From contig JBFFXF010000117.1 of the NCBI GenBank assembly GCA_041569895.1, positions 1 through 20,944 of the forward strand: 20,944 bases of DNA, in the 5' to 3' direction. The position numbers and the translations under genes are program-made. Positions 8,355-16,828 of this stretch are shown in pieces. This stretch comes from JBFFXF01 sp041569895 (GTDB lineage: Bacteria > Planctomycetota > UBA8108 > JACQVS01). Every line of letters starts with the position of its first letter. Within the stretch, counting starts at the first letter, position 1. The notes below the pieces were generated by a model, which searched no databases, was not told the DNA's origin, and worked only from the letters and a program-made list of their open reading frames with translations.

Positions 8355-10751
8355 CTAACGAGCGGCCCGCCAGTCGGGCGCCAGATCGAAGCGCCCGGCG
8401 CCATCGCGTCGCGTCCAGTGCACGGCGATGCCGCGCCGTTCGAGCGCCTCCGCGGTCTCCCCCGCATGACCGCGATCGCCCGCCGAGATGACCACGCGTC
8501 GCGGCCGGCATCGCGCCAGCAGCTCGCCGGTGAGCTCATTGCGCGCGCCGTGGTGCGGAAAGATCAGGAGATCGGCGCGCAGATCCTCGTCGAAACCGAG
8601 CAGGCGCGCCGTGCCCGCCTCCTCGATGTCCGCGAGCAGGAGCGCGCGAGGCGGTCGGCCGTCGCGATCGAGCGCCAGCACGAGTGAGCCCTCGTTGGCG
8701 TTCGTGACCAGCGGGAGCCGCTCGTCCGCCGCCGGGTGCAGCACGCGGATCGACCACGACGGACCGCCGCCGCCCGGCGCGACGATCCGGTCGCCCCGCG
8801 CCAGGGCCGAGGGCGCCATGCCGCGCTCGCGCAGCATCTCGACGACGGCTCGTCCCTCCTCGAAGCGCTCGAAGAGCGGCGATGTCCAGACGCGTCCGAT
8901 CGACACCCGCGCGGCCAGGTGCGCGATGCCGTTGACGTGGTCCGCGTCCTTGTGCGTCAGCACGAGGCCAGCGACGCGGCGGACGCCGAGAGAGAGCAGC
9001 GCGCGTCCGAGGCGGGTGCCGACCCGCGGGCCGAGGTCGCTCGAGCCCGCGTCGACGAGCACCGTGGCGCCGCCGGGCAGGATGATCAGTTGCGAGCTGC
9101 CGGCGCCGACGTCGAAGCACCAGACACGCGGCGCAACCGCGGGCACGCGCGCCGACCGCAAGGCGATCGTCGAGCCGGCGATGGCCACGCCAAGCGCAGC
9201 GAGCGCGATCGGCACGAGACGGCGTCGCGCCACCGGTCGCAGCGAGCGCAGGAACGGGCTCGCGAACACGAGCGCCACCGAGGCGAGGACGAGAGCCGCG
9301 GGCGGACGCGGAAGGTGGACGCAGCTCCCCGGGACGGCGCCGAACGCCCCGAGCAGCCAGCGGAGCAGCGCGATCTGCAGCTCGACGAAGGCGGCGAGCG
9401 GCGCGCCGAGCGACTCGTGGATCGATCCGAGCAGGACGCTCGCCCCGCCGCACGTCAGAGTGAGCGCCACCGGCGGATAGACGACCAGGTTCCAGAGCGG
9501 CGACAGCGGGTGAACGCGGTGGAAAAAGTAGAGGACGAGCGGCGCGGTCCCCGCCGATGCCGCGAGCGAGACGGCGAGCGACTTGCGGCAGACCGACGCC
9601 AGCGTGCTCCAGGCGCCGGCACCCGGCGCGGGCGCCCCGACCGGGACCGCGGCGATCCCCGGGCGCGCCGGGTCCATGCGGTCGGTCCAGGTGACGATCG
9701 CGAAGACCGCGACGACCGAGAGCTGGAAGCCGACGTCGGCGATGAGGGCGGGCTGCGCGATGAGCACCACCGCCGCCGCCCACGCCAGCGTGTCGAGCGA
9801 CCGGGCCGTGCGCGCCACGGCCGAGGCGACGAGCGCCAGCGAGAGCATCAGCACCGCGCGCACGACCGGTGGCGCCGCGCCCGTGATGAGCGCGAAGAAC
9901 GCCAGCACGACGACGCGGACCACCGTCGCGCCTCGCCGTGGGAGCGGCAGGCGGAGGAGCAGGGCGAGGACGATGCCGGCGTGCAGCCCGCTGACCGCGA
10001 GGAAGTGGAAGGTGCCGGTGCGCTCGAGGCCGTCGGTGAACGACACGTCGACCAGTCGCCGGTCTCCGGTGAGCAGGGCGAGGACGATCCCGCGGCTGTC
10101 GGGGGAGTAGAGCGCCGCGATGGTTTCCCGGATCGAGCTCCGCATGCGTCCGACGAGCATCGACAGGCCCGCATCGGTCCCGGCGCCGACTCGCGTCACG
10201 AGCTCGACCCGCGGCACCCAGAGGAGCGGCGAGCGCTGCCGGCGAACGAACGCTCCGGGGTTTTGCGGCGCGCGGGCGGGGAGGAGCCGGCCACGGACGC
10301 GCACCCGGTCTCCGGGACACAGGTCGCCGACGTCGCCCTCGACGAGGACGGGCGGGCCCTCGACGGTCGCGAACCTCGAGCGCGCCTCGCCGTCCGTCGG
10401 GGGCAGATGCGGATCGAGCCGATCGGTCACCAGTGGCGACTCGGCCACCGTCAGGTCGGCGGTGACCAGTCGACCCGGAGTGGCATCGGGAGCCGGTGAA
10501 GCCTCCGCCGGATCTGCCGCGCCCGCGGCGCGCGCGAGGCCGACCAGGAGCGCCACCGCGGCCCGTCGGGGAGCGCGCTGCCGCTGCGTCCCGGTGGGCC
10601 GCGATCGCGCGACGAGCGCGACGACCGCGATCCCCGCCAGCGCGAGCCAGCTCGCCAGCGCCGGCGGCACGGGCGCGGTGGTTCCCGCGGCGACTCCGAG
10701 GGAGAGCGCCGCCGCGGTGGCGACGGCCGGCGAGAGCGGCACCTGCACCAT
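8355..10751 (-). CDS. comEC: ComEC/Rec2 family DNA-uptake channel
   Basis: 798 aa, the usual size for full-length ComEC, the inner-membrane channel that brings single-stranded DNA into the cytoplasm in natural transformation. N-terminal helices (about 8-75) are followed by an OB-like DUF4131 region containing the typical PGDRVRVRGRL and PGAF segments (about 140-175). The competence domain has the hallmark VSGLHAG at about 255, followed by many hydrophobic helices to about 510. The C-terminal metallo-beta-lactamase-like domain shows DVGAGSS, VLVDAGSS, THKDADHVNG (about 598-607) and FPHHGARNE (about 728). All three domains are present, so it looks intact. No other competence genes are nearby. 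ATG 10751 has no clear Shine-Dalgarno sequence. Confidence 0.93.
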   Translation of the reverse strand: MVQVPLSPAVATAAALSLGVAAGTTAPVPPALASWLALAGIAVVALVARSRPTGTQRQRAPRRAAVALLVGLARAAGAADPAEASPAPDATPGRLVTADLTVAESPLVTDRLDPHLPPTDGEARSRFATVEGPPVLVEGDVGDLCPGDRVRVRGRLLPARAPQNPGAFVRRQRSPLLWVPRVELVTRVGAGTDAGLSMLVGRMRSSIRETIAALYSPDSRGIVLALLTGDRRLVDVSFTDGLERTGTFHFLAVSGLHAGIVLALLLRLPLPRRGATVVRVVVLAFFALITGAAPPVVRAVLMLSLALVASAVARTARSLDTLAWAAAVVLIAQPALIADVGFQLSVVAVFAIVTWTDRMDPARPGIAAVPVGAPAPGAGAWSTLASVCRKSLAVSLAASAGTAPLVLYFFHRVHPLSPLWNLVVYPPVALTLTCGGASVLLGSIHESLGAPLAAFVELQIALLRWLLGAFGAVPGSCVHLPRPPAALVLASVALVFASPFLRSLRPVARRRLVPIALAALGVAIAGSTIALRSARVPAVAPRVWCFDVGAGSSQLIILPGGATVLVDAGSSDLGPRVGTRLGRALLSLGVRRVAGLVLTHKDADHVNGIAHLAARVSIGRVWTSPLFERFEEGRAVVEMLRERGMAPSALARGDRIVAPGGGGPSWSIRVLHPAADERLPLVTNANEGSLVLALDRDGRPPRALLLADIEEAGTARLLGFDEDLRADLLIFPHHGARNELTGELLARCRPRRVVISAGDRGHAGETAEALERRGIAVHWTRRDGAGRFDLAPDWRAAR

Positions 10752-10831
10752 AGACGGGGATCGTAGCCCGCCCCCGGGCGGTCGCCAGTCGCGGACGTTA
10801 TCTCGCCACCGGGCAAGGGCTTATCGTGCGA

Positions 10832-10860
10832 TTGACAAAGCCGGCAGGGTCACCTATGGT
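10832..10860 (+). promoter_or_regulatory. Near-consensus sigma70 promoter
   Basis: TTGACA (10832-10837) is a perfect -35 box. TATGGT (10855-10860) is a 4/6 -10 box at the optimal 17-bp spacing. It points at the membrane-protein gene starting at 10967, giving a leader of roughly 100 nt. Confidence 0.7.
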
Positions 10861-10966
10861 GAAATTTCGTCGTCGCCGGGCCGACGTGTGAATAGCGCGG
10901 CGGGTGGCTTCGCGGCGCGCGCCCCCCGGAGCCCGAGCGGAAGGAGCTGGGCGGAAAGGAGCTGGA

Positions 10967-11713
10967 ATGGCCTCGAACAACGACGCGGCGGCGGAGAAGT
11001 CCCCCTACGAGAAGAAGATCGTCATCCGGTCGTGGCCGAAGATCATCTTCCTCTACCCGACCTTCTTCGCGGCTCTCGTCGCCGGCGTGTGGCAGTGGGC
11101 GGTCGGGTCGCCGGAGAACGCGCCCGCCGACGAGGTGGCGTCACGGCTCGACGCCATCGAGACCATCGGCCTCCTCTTCGTCAGCGTCTTCGCGCTCAAC
11201 GTGCTCGTGATCGCCTTCGAGTTCTCGCGCATCAAGACGGTGGCGATTCTCTTCCTCGTCGTCGCGGTGGCGTTCTTCGCGCTCTTCATGAGCACGATGT
11301 ACGACATCTTTCCGGCGCTGCGCGAACTCGTCGACGCGCTCCACCTGCGGATGAGCACGTCCTTCTACTTCACCATGGCCGGATACTTCTTCCTGATCTA
11401 CGTGCTGGTCTTCATCAACACGCGCTGGAACTACTGGGTGATCCGGCACAACGAGATCATCCACTACACGGGCTTCCTCGGTGACATCAAGCGCTTCCCG
11501 TCGCCGAACCTGCGGATGACGAAGACCATCGATGACGTCTTCGAGTTCCTGCTGCTCCAGTCGGGGCGCATCACGCTCTTCCCGGCGTCGGAGCGAGAGG
11601 CGATCGTCCTCGAGAACGTCCTCGGCGTGAGCCGCGCCGAGCGAGAGATCAAGCGACTGCTGTCGGCCATCGCGGTCAAGATCTCGCACCAGGAAGTGTC
11701 GGTGGACGACTAG
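10967..11713 (+). CDS. Conserved-looking four-helix membrane protein of unknown function
   Basis: 248 aa, not a family I can name. After a short charged N-terminus come four strongly hydrophobic segments at about 22-46, 64-86, 90-112 and 126-150. A soluble C-terminal domain of about 95 residues begins VIRHNEIIHYTGFLGDIKRF and ends in a helical stretch. The strand-rich start of that domain is reminiscent of the small PH-like domains found after helices in YdbS/YdbT-type proteins, but this is a guess. ATG 10967 is chosen because AAAGGAG lies 5 nt upstream; an in-frame GTG at 10904 would add 21 residues of low-complexity sequence. It stands alone between ComEC (divergent) and the helical-repeat gene (convergent), with its own good promoter, so it is probably expressed as a single gene. 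Confidence 0.75.
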   Translation: MASNNDAAAEKSPYEKKIVIRSWPKIIFLYPTFFAALVAGVWQWAVGSPENAPADEVASRLDAIETIGLLFVSVFALNVLVIAFEFSRIKTVAILFLVVAVAFFALFMSTMYDIFPALRELVDALHLRMSTSFYFTMAGYFFLIYVLVFINTRWNYWVIRHNEIIHYTGFLGDIKRFPSPNLRMTKTIDDVFEFLLLQSGRITLFPASEREAIVLENVLGVSRAEREIKRLLSAIAVKISHQEVSVDD

Positions 11714-11740
11714 TCCCGCAGGAGAGGAGAGAGGAGGGAA

Positions 11741-11930
11741 CGCAGATTACGCAGATTACGCAGATTGACGCAGATGGAGATCAGGTCCCTGCTTCGGGTC
11801 TCTGATCTCTGATCTCTGATCTCTGACTCTGATCTCGGAATCGGACTTCGGAGTCGGTCATCGGAATCGGAATCGGAGTCGGGATCGGAGTCGGAATCGG
11901 GCCTCGAGGACGAGGCCGAGGACGAGAGAG
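11741..11930. repeat. Composite repeat tract D (CGCAGATTA / TCTCTGA / TCGGNN / GAGGAC)
   Basis: This fills the gap between convergent gene ends at 11713 and 11966. 11741-11775 has four copies of a 9-10 bp CGCAGATTA unit, 11798-11834 five copies of a TCTCTGA(T) unit, 11835-11900 a TCGGNN array with the shared 17-mer at 11854-11870, and 11905-11928 three GAGGNC units. The same module order occurs on the minus strand of 5306-5451. I see no separate terminator in the gap. Confidence 0.85.
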
Positions 11931-11965
11931 GCGCCGGCCGTCACCGCTCCGCCCCGGCTCCTCAC

Positions 11966-13555
11966 TCACTCCCGCGACAGTCGCTCCCAGATCGCAATGA
12001 CCAGCTTGGTGTCCATCTCGCGAGGGTCCTGCATCCACCACATCAACTGACCGTAGCGGTCGAAGATCATCAGGGTGGCGCTGCCGACCATGGCGCGCAG
12101 GCAGCGGAAGGTCCGCTTGTTGCGCGCGTCGGGGTCCATGCCGACCGCCGCGTTCTCGATGCGGAGCTCGATGAGCTCGTCCTGGACCTGCTCGAGCTGG
12201 CCGAGGGGATCGCGGGTGCCCTTGAAGTAGTGGATCGCCGCGAACGCCTTGTTCTCGGGGTCCTTGCCGAAGTGCTCGTCGAGGTTGCCGAAGATGCCCG
12301 CGGAGCGCCGGTCGCCGTACCCGCGGAAGAGGACCAGGACGGCCTTCCCCCTGCTCTCGGCGATCCTGACGCGCGTCGGCGTCATCCACATGTCGTCGAG
12401 GTCGAGGTCGCACTCCGGCGGATCGCCGACCTTGTCCTGGATGATCTGCAGGACGTCCTGGGACCGCGTCCGGTAGATGCCGAGCTCCTGGGGCAGGGCC
12501 TTGTTCGACTGCGCGAGCTCGGCCTCGAGCGCGTTCATCGCCTCGATGTGCTTCACGAACGCATCGGTCGCGCCGCCCAGGTCCCCCCTGGCAAAGAGCG
12601 CGTAGCCGCGCCGGAACCCGCTGTAGCCGAGGAAGCGCCTGTACGCGTCGCTCTCGACGGTGCCGATGCCCTCGCGAAGACGGCGGATCGGGAAGACGGT
12701 CTGCACCTCGTCGCACCACGCGACCATGCCGTCGATGTCGCCGGCCGTGACCAGGAGGTTCCAGAGCACCTCGTAGAAGAACGGCAGGTTGGCGTTGCGG
12801 TAGCGCTCCTTGATCTGCCGGCGAACGAACCGGATCCCCTCGTCCGTCTTGCCGATCTCGTTGAACGCCCGGCCGGCGCCGACGACCGTGTTGCCGACGT
12901 CGAGGACGTCGCCGCACTTCTCGACCACGGTCGAGTAGTGCTCGGCGGCGTCGTCGAAATCGCCGAGCTGAAAGCTGATGTCGGCCGTCAGGTCACGGAC
13001 GCGACAGCTGAGGTCGTGGTTCTCCTCCGCGGCGAGCTCGAGGGCCTTGTGGCAGTGACCGAGGCTGACCCGGTGATACTGCTTCATCTTCGCGCTGACC
13101 TCCTCGCGATCGATCTTCTGGTTGCGGAGGAGATCGACGCGCTCGCGGGCCGCGAGCGAGGTGCGCACGCGCGCGTACATGAAGTGGGCGTCGGCCTCGG
13201 CCGGGCCGACCTTGCAGGAGCCGAGGAACTTCTCGAGCCGCTCGCGGCACTCGTAGGTCATCTTCGCGAGCTCCTCGAGGCGCGAGGACGGGATGCCCCG
13301 GAAGTCGGTGGGGATGGCGGCGTAGAGCTCCCGCAGGGCCTTGAGCTCGGCGGCGCACGCGCTGGTCGCCTCGACCGCGGGGATCGCCTTGCTCTCCTCC
13401 GCGCCGGCCTTCGCCGATGACTGCGTTGCGGGTGATTGCTTTGCGGGTGACTTCGTCTGCGTGCCGTCGGTGGGCGTCGCCGTGACGTCCTGGGCGCGAG
13501 CGGCGACGACCGCCAGCGACAGGACGGCAGCCACGAAGAGGCTCCTCGTTTTCAT
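11966..13555 (-). CDS. Exported helical-repeat protein with thioredoxin-like C-terminal domain lacking CxxC
   Basis: 529 aa. The signal peptide MKTRSLFVAAVLSLAVVAARA is probably cleaved after ARA, placing the protein in the periplasm. A Thr/Ser/Lys/Ala-rich linker (to about 60) leads into alpha-helical pairs resembling TPR repeats (about 75-370; for example DISFQLGDFDDAAEHYSTVVEKCG). The C-terminal part (about 400-529) has the beta-alpha-beta pattern of TlpA/AhpC thioredoxin folds: KAVLVLFRGYGDRRSA at the usual active-site strand and TLMIFDRYGQLMWWM near the end. The position where CxxC would sit reads GYGDRRS, so no disulfide redox chemistry is expected. ATG 13555 has AAGGAG 7 nt upstream. 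An upstream in-frame ATG at 13666 would place the signal peptide internally and is rejected. Specific function unknown. Confidence 0.8.
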   Translation of the reverse strand: MKTRSLFVAAVLSLAVVAARAQDVTATPTDGTQTKSPAKQSPATQSSAKAGAEESKAIPAVEATSACAAELKALRELYAAIPTDFRGIPSSRLEELAKMTYECRERLEKFLGSCKVGPAEADAHFMYARVRTSLAARERVDLLRNQKIDREEVSAKMKQYHRVSLGHCHKALELAAEENHDLSCRVRDLTADISFQLGDFDDAAEHYSTVVEKCGDVLDVGNTVVGAGRAFNEIGKTDEGIRFVRRQIKERYRNANLPFFYEVLWNLLVTAGDIDGMVAWCDEVQTVFPIRRLREGIGTVESDAYRRFLGYSGFRRGYALFARGDLGGATDAFVKHIEAMNALEAELAQSNKALPQELGIYRTRSQDVLQIIQDKVGDPPECDLDLDDMWMTPTRVRIAESRGKAVLVLFRGYGDRRSAGIFGNLDEHFGKDPENKAFAAIHYFKGTRDPLGQLEQVQDELIELRIENAAVGMDPDARNKRTFRCLRAMVGSATLMIFDRYGQLMWWMQDPREMDTKLVIAIWERLSRE

Positions 13556-13703
13556 CCTCGGGCTCCTTGGGTAGATCGCTTCGGGTGGAGGGTGGGGGAA
13601 TGTCCGCGTGTGTCCCCCTGGAATGTGGGTACCTCCGGTCTCTCGAGTTTCGTAAACCCGCCGCAATTTTCACGCCCCGCGGGTCCGGGGCCGCCGCGTC
13701 GCG

Positions 13704-13731
13704 TTGACTTCGAGAGGTCGCCCGGTATAAT
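13704..13731 (+). promoter_or_regulatory. Strong sigma70-type promoter for lptD
   Basis: TTGACT (13704-13709) and a perfect TATAAT (13726-13731) are separated by 16 bp. Transcription would start near 13738, about 20 nt before the TTG start codon at 13758, giving a short leader that includes GGGAG. Confidence 0.75.
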
Positions 13732-13757
13732 CCCGCGCCTGGAACGGGAGAGCCGCC

Positions 13758-16700
13758 TTGGCGCTGAACGATCGCCCTCCAGTCGACGGCACGCGGGAGA
13801 TCAAGTCGCGTCACGAGGGCCACTTGCGGCGGCTCTCGCGGCGTCCGTCGAGGGCCCCGCGCCGGCCCGGGCTTCGCGCCGCCTCCCCCGTCCTCGACCG
13901 GGGGCTCGCCGTGACGCTGGTCGTGACGCTGTTGGCCTTCCCCGTCGTCGCCCAGCAGCCCGGACGCGATCCCGCGCCGGGCGTACCCGTCCAGGACCCG
14001 GACGCTCCGCGAGACCGGCCCGAGGAGGAGCCCGCTGCCGAGAAGCCCGCCGCCGACCCGGCCGAGATCGATCGCTGGATCGCGCTCTACAACCGTTTCG
14101 ACGGCGACGATCAGATTATCGAGTACGATCCCGCGGGGCGCATCATCGTTCTCTTCTGGGGGAACGCGAGCGGCGTCGTCACGTGGCCAGCCCCCGACGG
14201 AGGCTCGCGGGACCTGCTGGTGCGCATCTACGCCGACCGCATCGCCGTGCTGGCGACGGCCACGGCGCGGGACGACGCGGCGGAATCGCGGGCCGAGCGC
14301 GAGACCGGCGACGGGGCCGCTGACGGGGCCCCCGCCGAGGAGCAGGGGGCGGAGCGGGAGGAGGAGTCGCCGGAGAGCGTCCAGATCGGCTCGCCGACCT
14401 TCTACGCCGAGGGGAACGTGCGTCTCGAGGGCGTCGAGCTGCGCGGCACGTCGCGGAGACCCGATCTCGTCATCGAGACCGACGCGTTCTTCTACGATCA
14501 CGTCCGCAGTCGCGGTCTGGCGGTGCGCACGCGCGGACGGGGACGCCTCTCGGCGCTCGAGCGGATCAAGAACGCGTTCGACGACGCCGACGGCCTCACC
14601 CGCCTCGACGACATCGACGAGGCGGGCGGACCGACGATGGGCGGCGCCCCGGTCGCCGACGAGCCCGCCGTCGCCGAGGACGCCCCGGCCCGCGAGGACG
14701 ATCCCGCCGGGCGGATCGATCGCGCCGATCCGCCGGAGGCGTCGCTCGGCAAGGAGGCGCGGCAGATGGCGTTTCGCGCCGAGACGCTGCGGGTCCTCGA
14801 CGCGGACCACTTCGAGGCCGGGGGCCTGGTGATCTCGACCTGCGAGTTCGCCGAGCCCCACGTCGGTCTCTACGCGAGCGGGGCGACCATCACCCGCGAG
14901 GAGGACGACAGCTTCGACATCGACCTCCACGGGCCGGGGCTCGGCCTCGGCGGCGTCCGCCTGCTGCCCCTGCCATTCGGGCGCTGGAACACCAGGTGGC
15001 AGACCTACAACCCCATCAGCCGCCTGCTCTACAGCAACTCGTCGAAATTCGGCAACCGCGCCGGCGCCGACTGGAACGTCGACTGGGGCCTCGGCCAGCT
15101 GCCCGGCGCCGACTCGGGACGCCTCGGGGACTTCCTCGACGATGCGGAGATCGACTTCCGCACCGAGTACCTCGAGGACCGCGGCTTCGGCTACGGTCCG
15201 CATGGCGAGTACGGCGTCGAGCCGGAACGCTGGGTCCCGTGGGAGCTCGACGGCGAGTCGTGGCGCTATTACGGCACGAGTGTCTATTACCGCATCGACG
15301 ACCGCGGCGAGGACCGCACGGCGCCGCCCGGAACGCCGCCGATCGACGACGACCGCTGGTGGGCGAACGTGCTCCACCGCCAGCAGATCCCGTACGTCGG
15401 CGTGCTCGACGTCGAGTACTCCGAGCGCTCGGACGAAAACTTCCTCAACGAGTACTTCCAGAGCACGCGCTACGACAAGGAGCAGGAGAGCCTGGCCTAC
15501 TTCCGGCGCACGTTTCGCGACAACATCGCGCTCACCGGTCTCTACAAGTTCCGCAGCGACGACTTCGAGTCCACCGCCGAGCGCGCCCCGGAGGCGAAGG
15601 CGTTCCTTCTCGAGCAGCCGCTCGGTGACCTCGGCGTGTACACGTCGCTGGCGGTGCAGGCGGCGAGGCTGCGCAACCGGCCCTCGGAGAACATCGACAT
15701 CCCGCGCTCGATCGACGACCCGACCGACGACCTCGAGGCGCGGACGCGCGATTACGGCCGATTCGACGGCAACGGCGAGGTCAGCGTGCCGTTCGGCTTC
15801 GGCCAGCACCTCAGGGTGCGTCCGTTCGCCAACGCGCGCTACTCCGTGTACGAGACCGGGCTCGACCCGAGCGACCACTCGATCGAGCGGTACATCTTCG
15901 GCACCGGCGTGACGGCGAGCCAGCAGTGGTCGCGCGTCTTCCGCACCGATCCCGACGGCTGGGCACGCCGCTGGTTCGGCTTCACGGCGCTGAAGCACGA
16001 CATCATCCCGAAGGCGACCTACGCGGCGCTCTTCGAGAACAGCGTCGATCCGGAGCGGTTCTTCCAGCTCGACGAGGTCGACGCGGTCGACAACCTCGAG
16101 ACCGTCGACCTCTCCGTGCGCAACATCCTCTGGGCGCGCGGCCGGGGGCCGAGGCTGCGGGCGCGTCGAGAGCCACGGGCCGCCGCGGCGGCGGAGGGCG
16201 AGGCGCCCGATGGCCGCGCGCCGTCGTCGCTGACGACCATCGCGACCACGACGCACGCGCTCGTCGACTTCGAGACCAGCCTGCGGTGGTTCCTCCAGCC
16301 CGCGCGCGACAACAGCGGAGATCGCTTCTCGGAGCTCGATCTCGATCTCTCGCTCTATCCCCTGAGGTACGTCGCGCTGCGCGGACGGGTGTTCCTCGAC
16401 CCCGACGACGACCTCGACGTCATCCTCTCGGACACCTCCGTCACCGTCGACGCGGTTCCGGAGCGTCTCTACTTCACGGTCGGCGAGCGCATCCGGGACA
16501 ACGTCAGCGAGTTCTACTACGGCCGCGTCGGCCTGCGGCTGAGCCGGCGCTACCACATCGACGCCTTCGCCGGGTTCGACCCCGACGACAGCAACCGGAC
16601 CGAGATCGAGGTGCGCGTGCGCCGCATGATGCACCGCTTCGCGCTCGAGCTCACCTACTCCTTCGATGCCGGCGAGCGCGACAACCAGACCTTCGGCGTC

Positions 16701-16769
16701 AACTTCTATCCGGTCGAGCTGATCCGCGAGGGCTGGGAGGGGAGCGCGAGGAGGAGTTTTCGCTACTGA
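13758..16769 (+). CDS. lptD: LptD-type LPS-assembly outer-membrane protein (OstA/Imp)
   Basis: 1003 aa, long compared with about 780 in E. coli. LptD is the outer-membrane barrel that inserts lipopolysaccharide into the outer leaflet. Here a hydrophobic signal core lies at about 49-65 (cleavage near VVAQ). Residues about 95-400 form an LptA/OstA-like beta region broken by acidic low-complexity inserts. The hallmark LptD stretch TCEFAEPHVGLYASG (Cys about 362), followed by a Gly-rich strand, corresponds to the family's TxCxPxxPxWxLxA segment. From about 440 onward, alternating aromatic strands form the barrel, including SDENFLNEYF like the family's SDxxYLxDF, ending in SFRY. The start is TTG 13758 (GGGAG upstream, promoter 27 bp upstream). 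TTG 13824 preceded by GAGGG would give a more usual N-terminus and may be the true start. First gene of a run with coaD and the ATPase. Confidence 0.8.
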   Translation: MALNDRPPVDGTREIKSRHEGHLRRLSRRPSRAPRRPGLRAASPVLDRGLAVTLVVTLLAFPVVAQQPGRDPAPGVPVQDPDAPRDRPEEEPAAEKPAADPAEIDRWIALYNRFDGDDQIIEYDPAGRIIVLFWGNASGVVTWPAPDGGSRDLLVRIYADRIAVLATATARDDAAESRAERETGDGAADGAPAEEQGAEREEESPESVQIGSPTFYAEGNVRLEGVELRGTSRRPDLVIETDAFFYDHVRSRGLAVRTRGRGRLSALERIKNAFDDADGLTRLDDIDEAGGPTMGGAPVADEPAVAEDAPAREDDPAGRIDRADPPEASLGKEARQMAFRAETLRVLDADHFEAGGLVISTCEFAEPHVGLYASGATITREEDDSFDIDLHGPGLGLGGVRLLPLPFGRWNTRWQTYNPISRLLYSNSSKFGNRAGADWNVDWGLGQLPGADSGRLGDFLDDAEIDFRTEYLEDRGFGYGPHGEYGVEPERWVPWELDGESWRYYGTSVYYRIDDRGEDRTAPPGTPPIDDDRWWANVLHRQQIPYVGVLDVEYSERSDENFLNEYFQSTRYDKEQESLAYFRRTFRDNIALTGLYKFRSDDFESTAERAPEAKAFLLEQPLGDLGVYTSLAVQAARLRNRPSENIDIPRSIDDPTDDLEARTRDYGRFDGNGEVSVPFGFGQHLRVRPFANARYSVYETGLDPSDHSIERYIFGTGVTASQQWSRVFRTDPDGWARRWFGFTALKHDIIPKATYAALFENSVDPERFFQLDEVDAVDNLETVDLSVRNILWARGRGPRLRARREPRAAAAAEGEAPDGRAPSSLTTIATTTHALVDFETSLRWFLQPARDNSGDRFSELDLDLSLYPLRYVALRGRVFLDPDDDLDVILSDTSVTVDAVPERLYFTVGERIRDNVSEFYYGRVGLRLSRRYHIDAFAGFDPDDSNRTEIEVRVRRMMHRFALELTYSFDAGERDNQTFGVNFYPVELIREGWEGSARRSFRY

Positions 16770-16791
16770 GCGGGTAAGATAGCGGCCCGAT

Positions 16792-16810
16792 CGGCGGCCG
16801 CTGGCCGCCG
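16792..16810 (+). other. Perfect 8-bp hairpin between lptD and coaD
   Basis: CGGCGGCC and GGCCGCCG pair perfectly around a 3-nt loop (GCT) in the 59-bp gap before coaD. No T-run follows, so it may modulate mRNA processing or partial termination between the two genes, or may simply reflect high GC content. Confidence 0.4.
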
Positions 16811-16828
16811 CCCGAGAGCGCTCGACAC

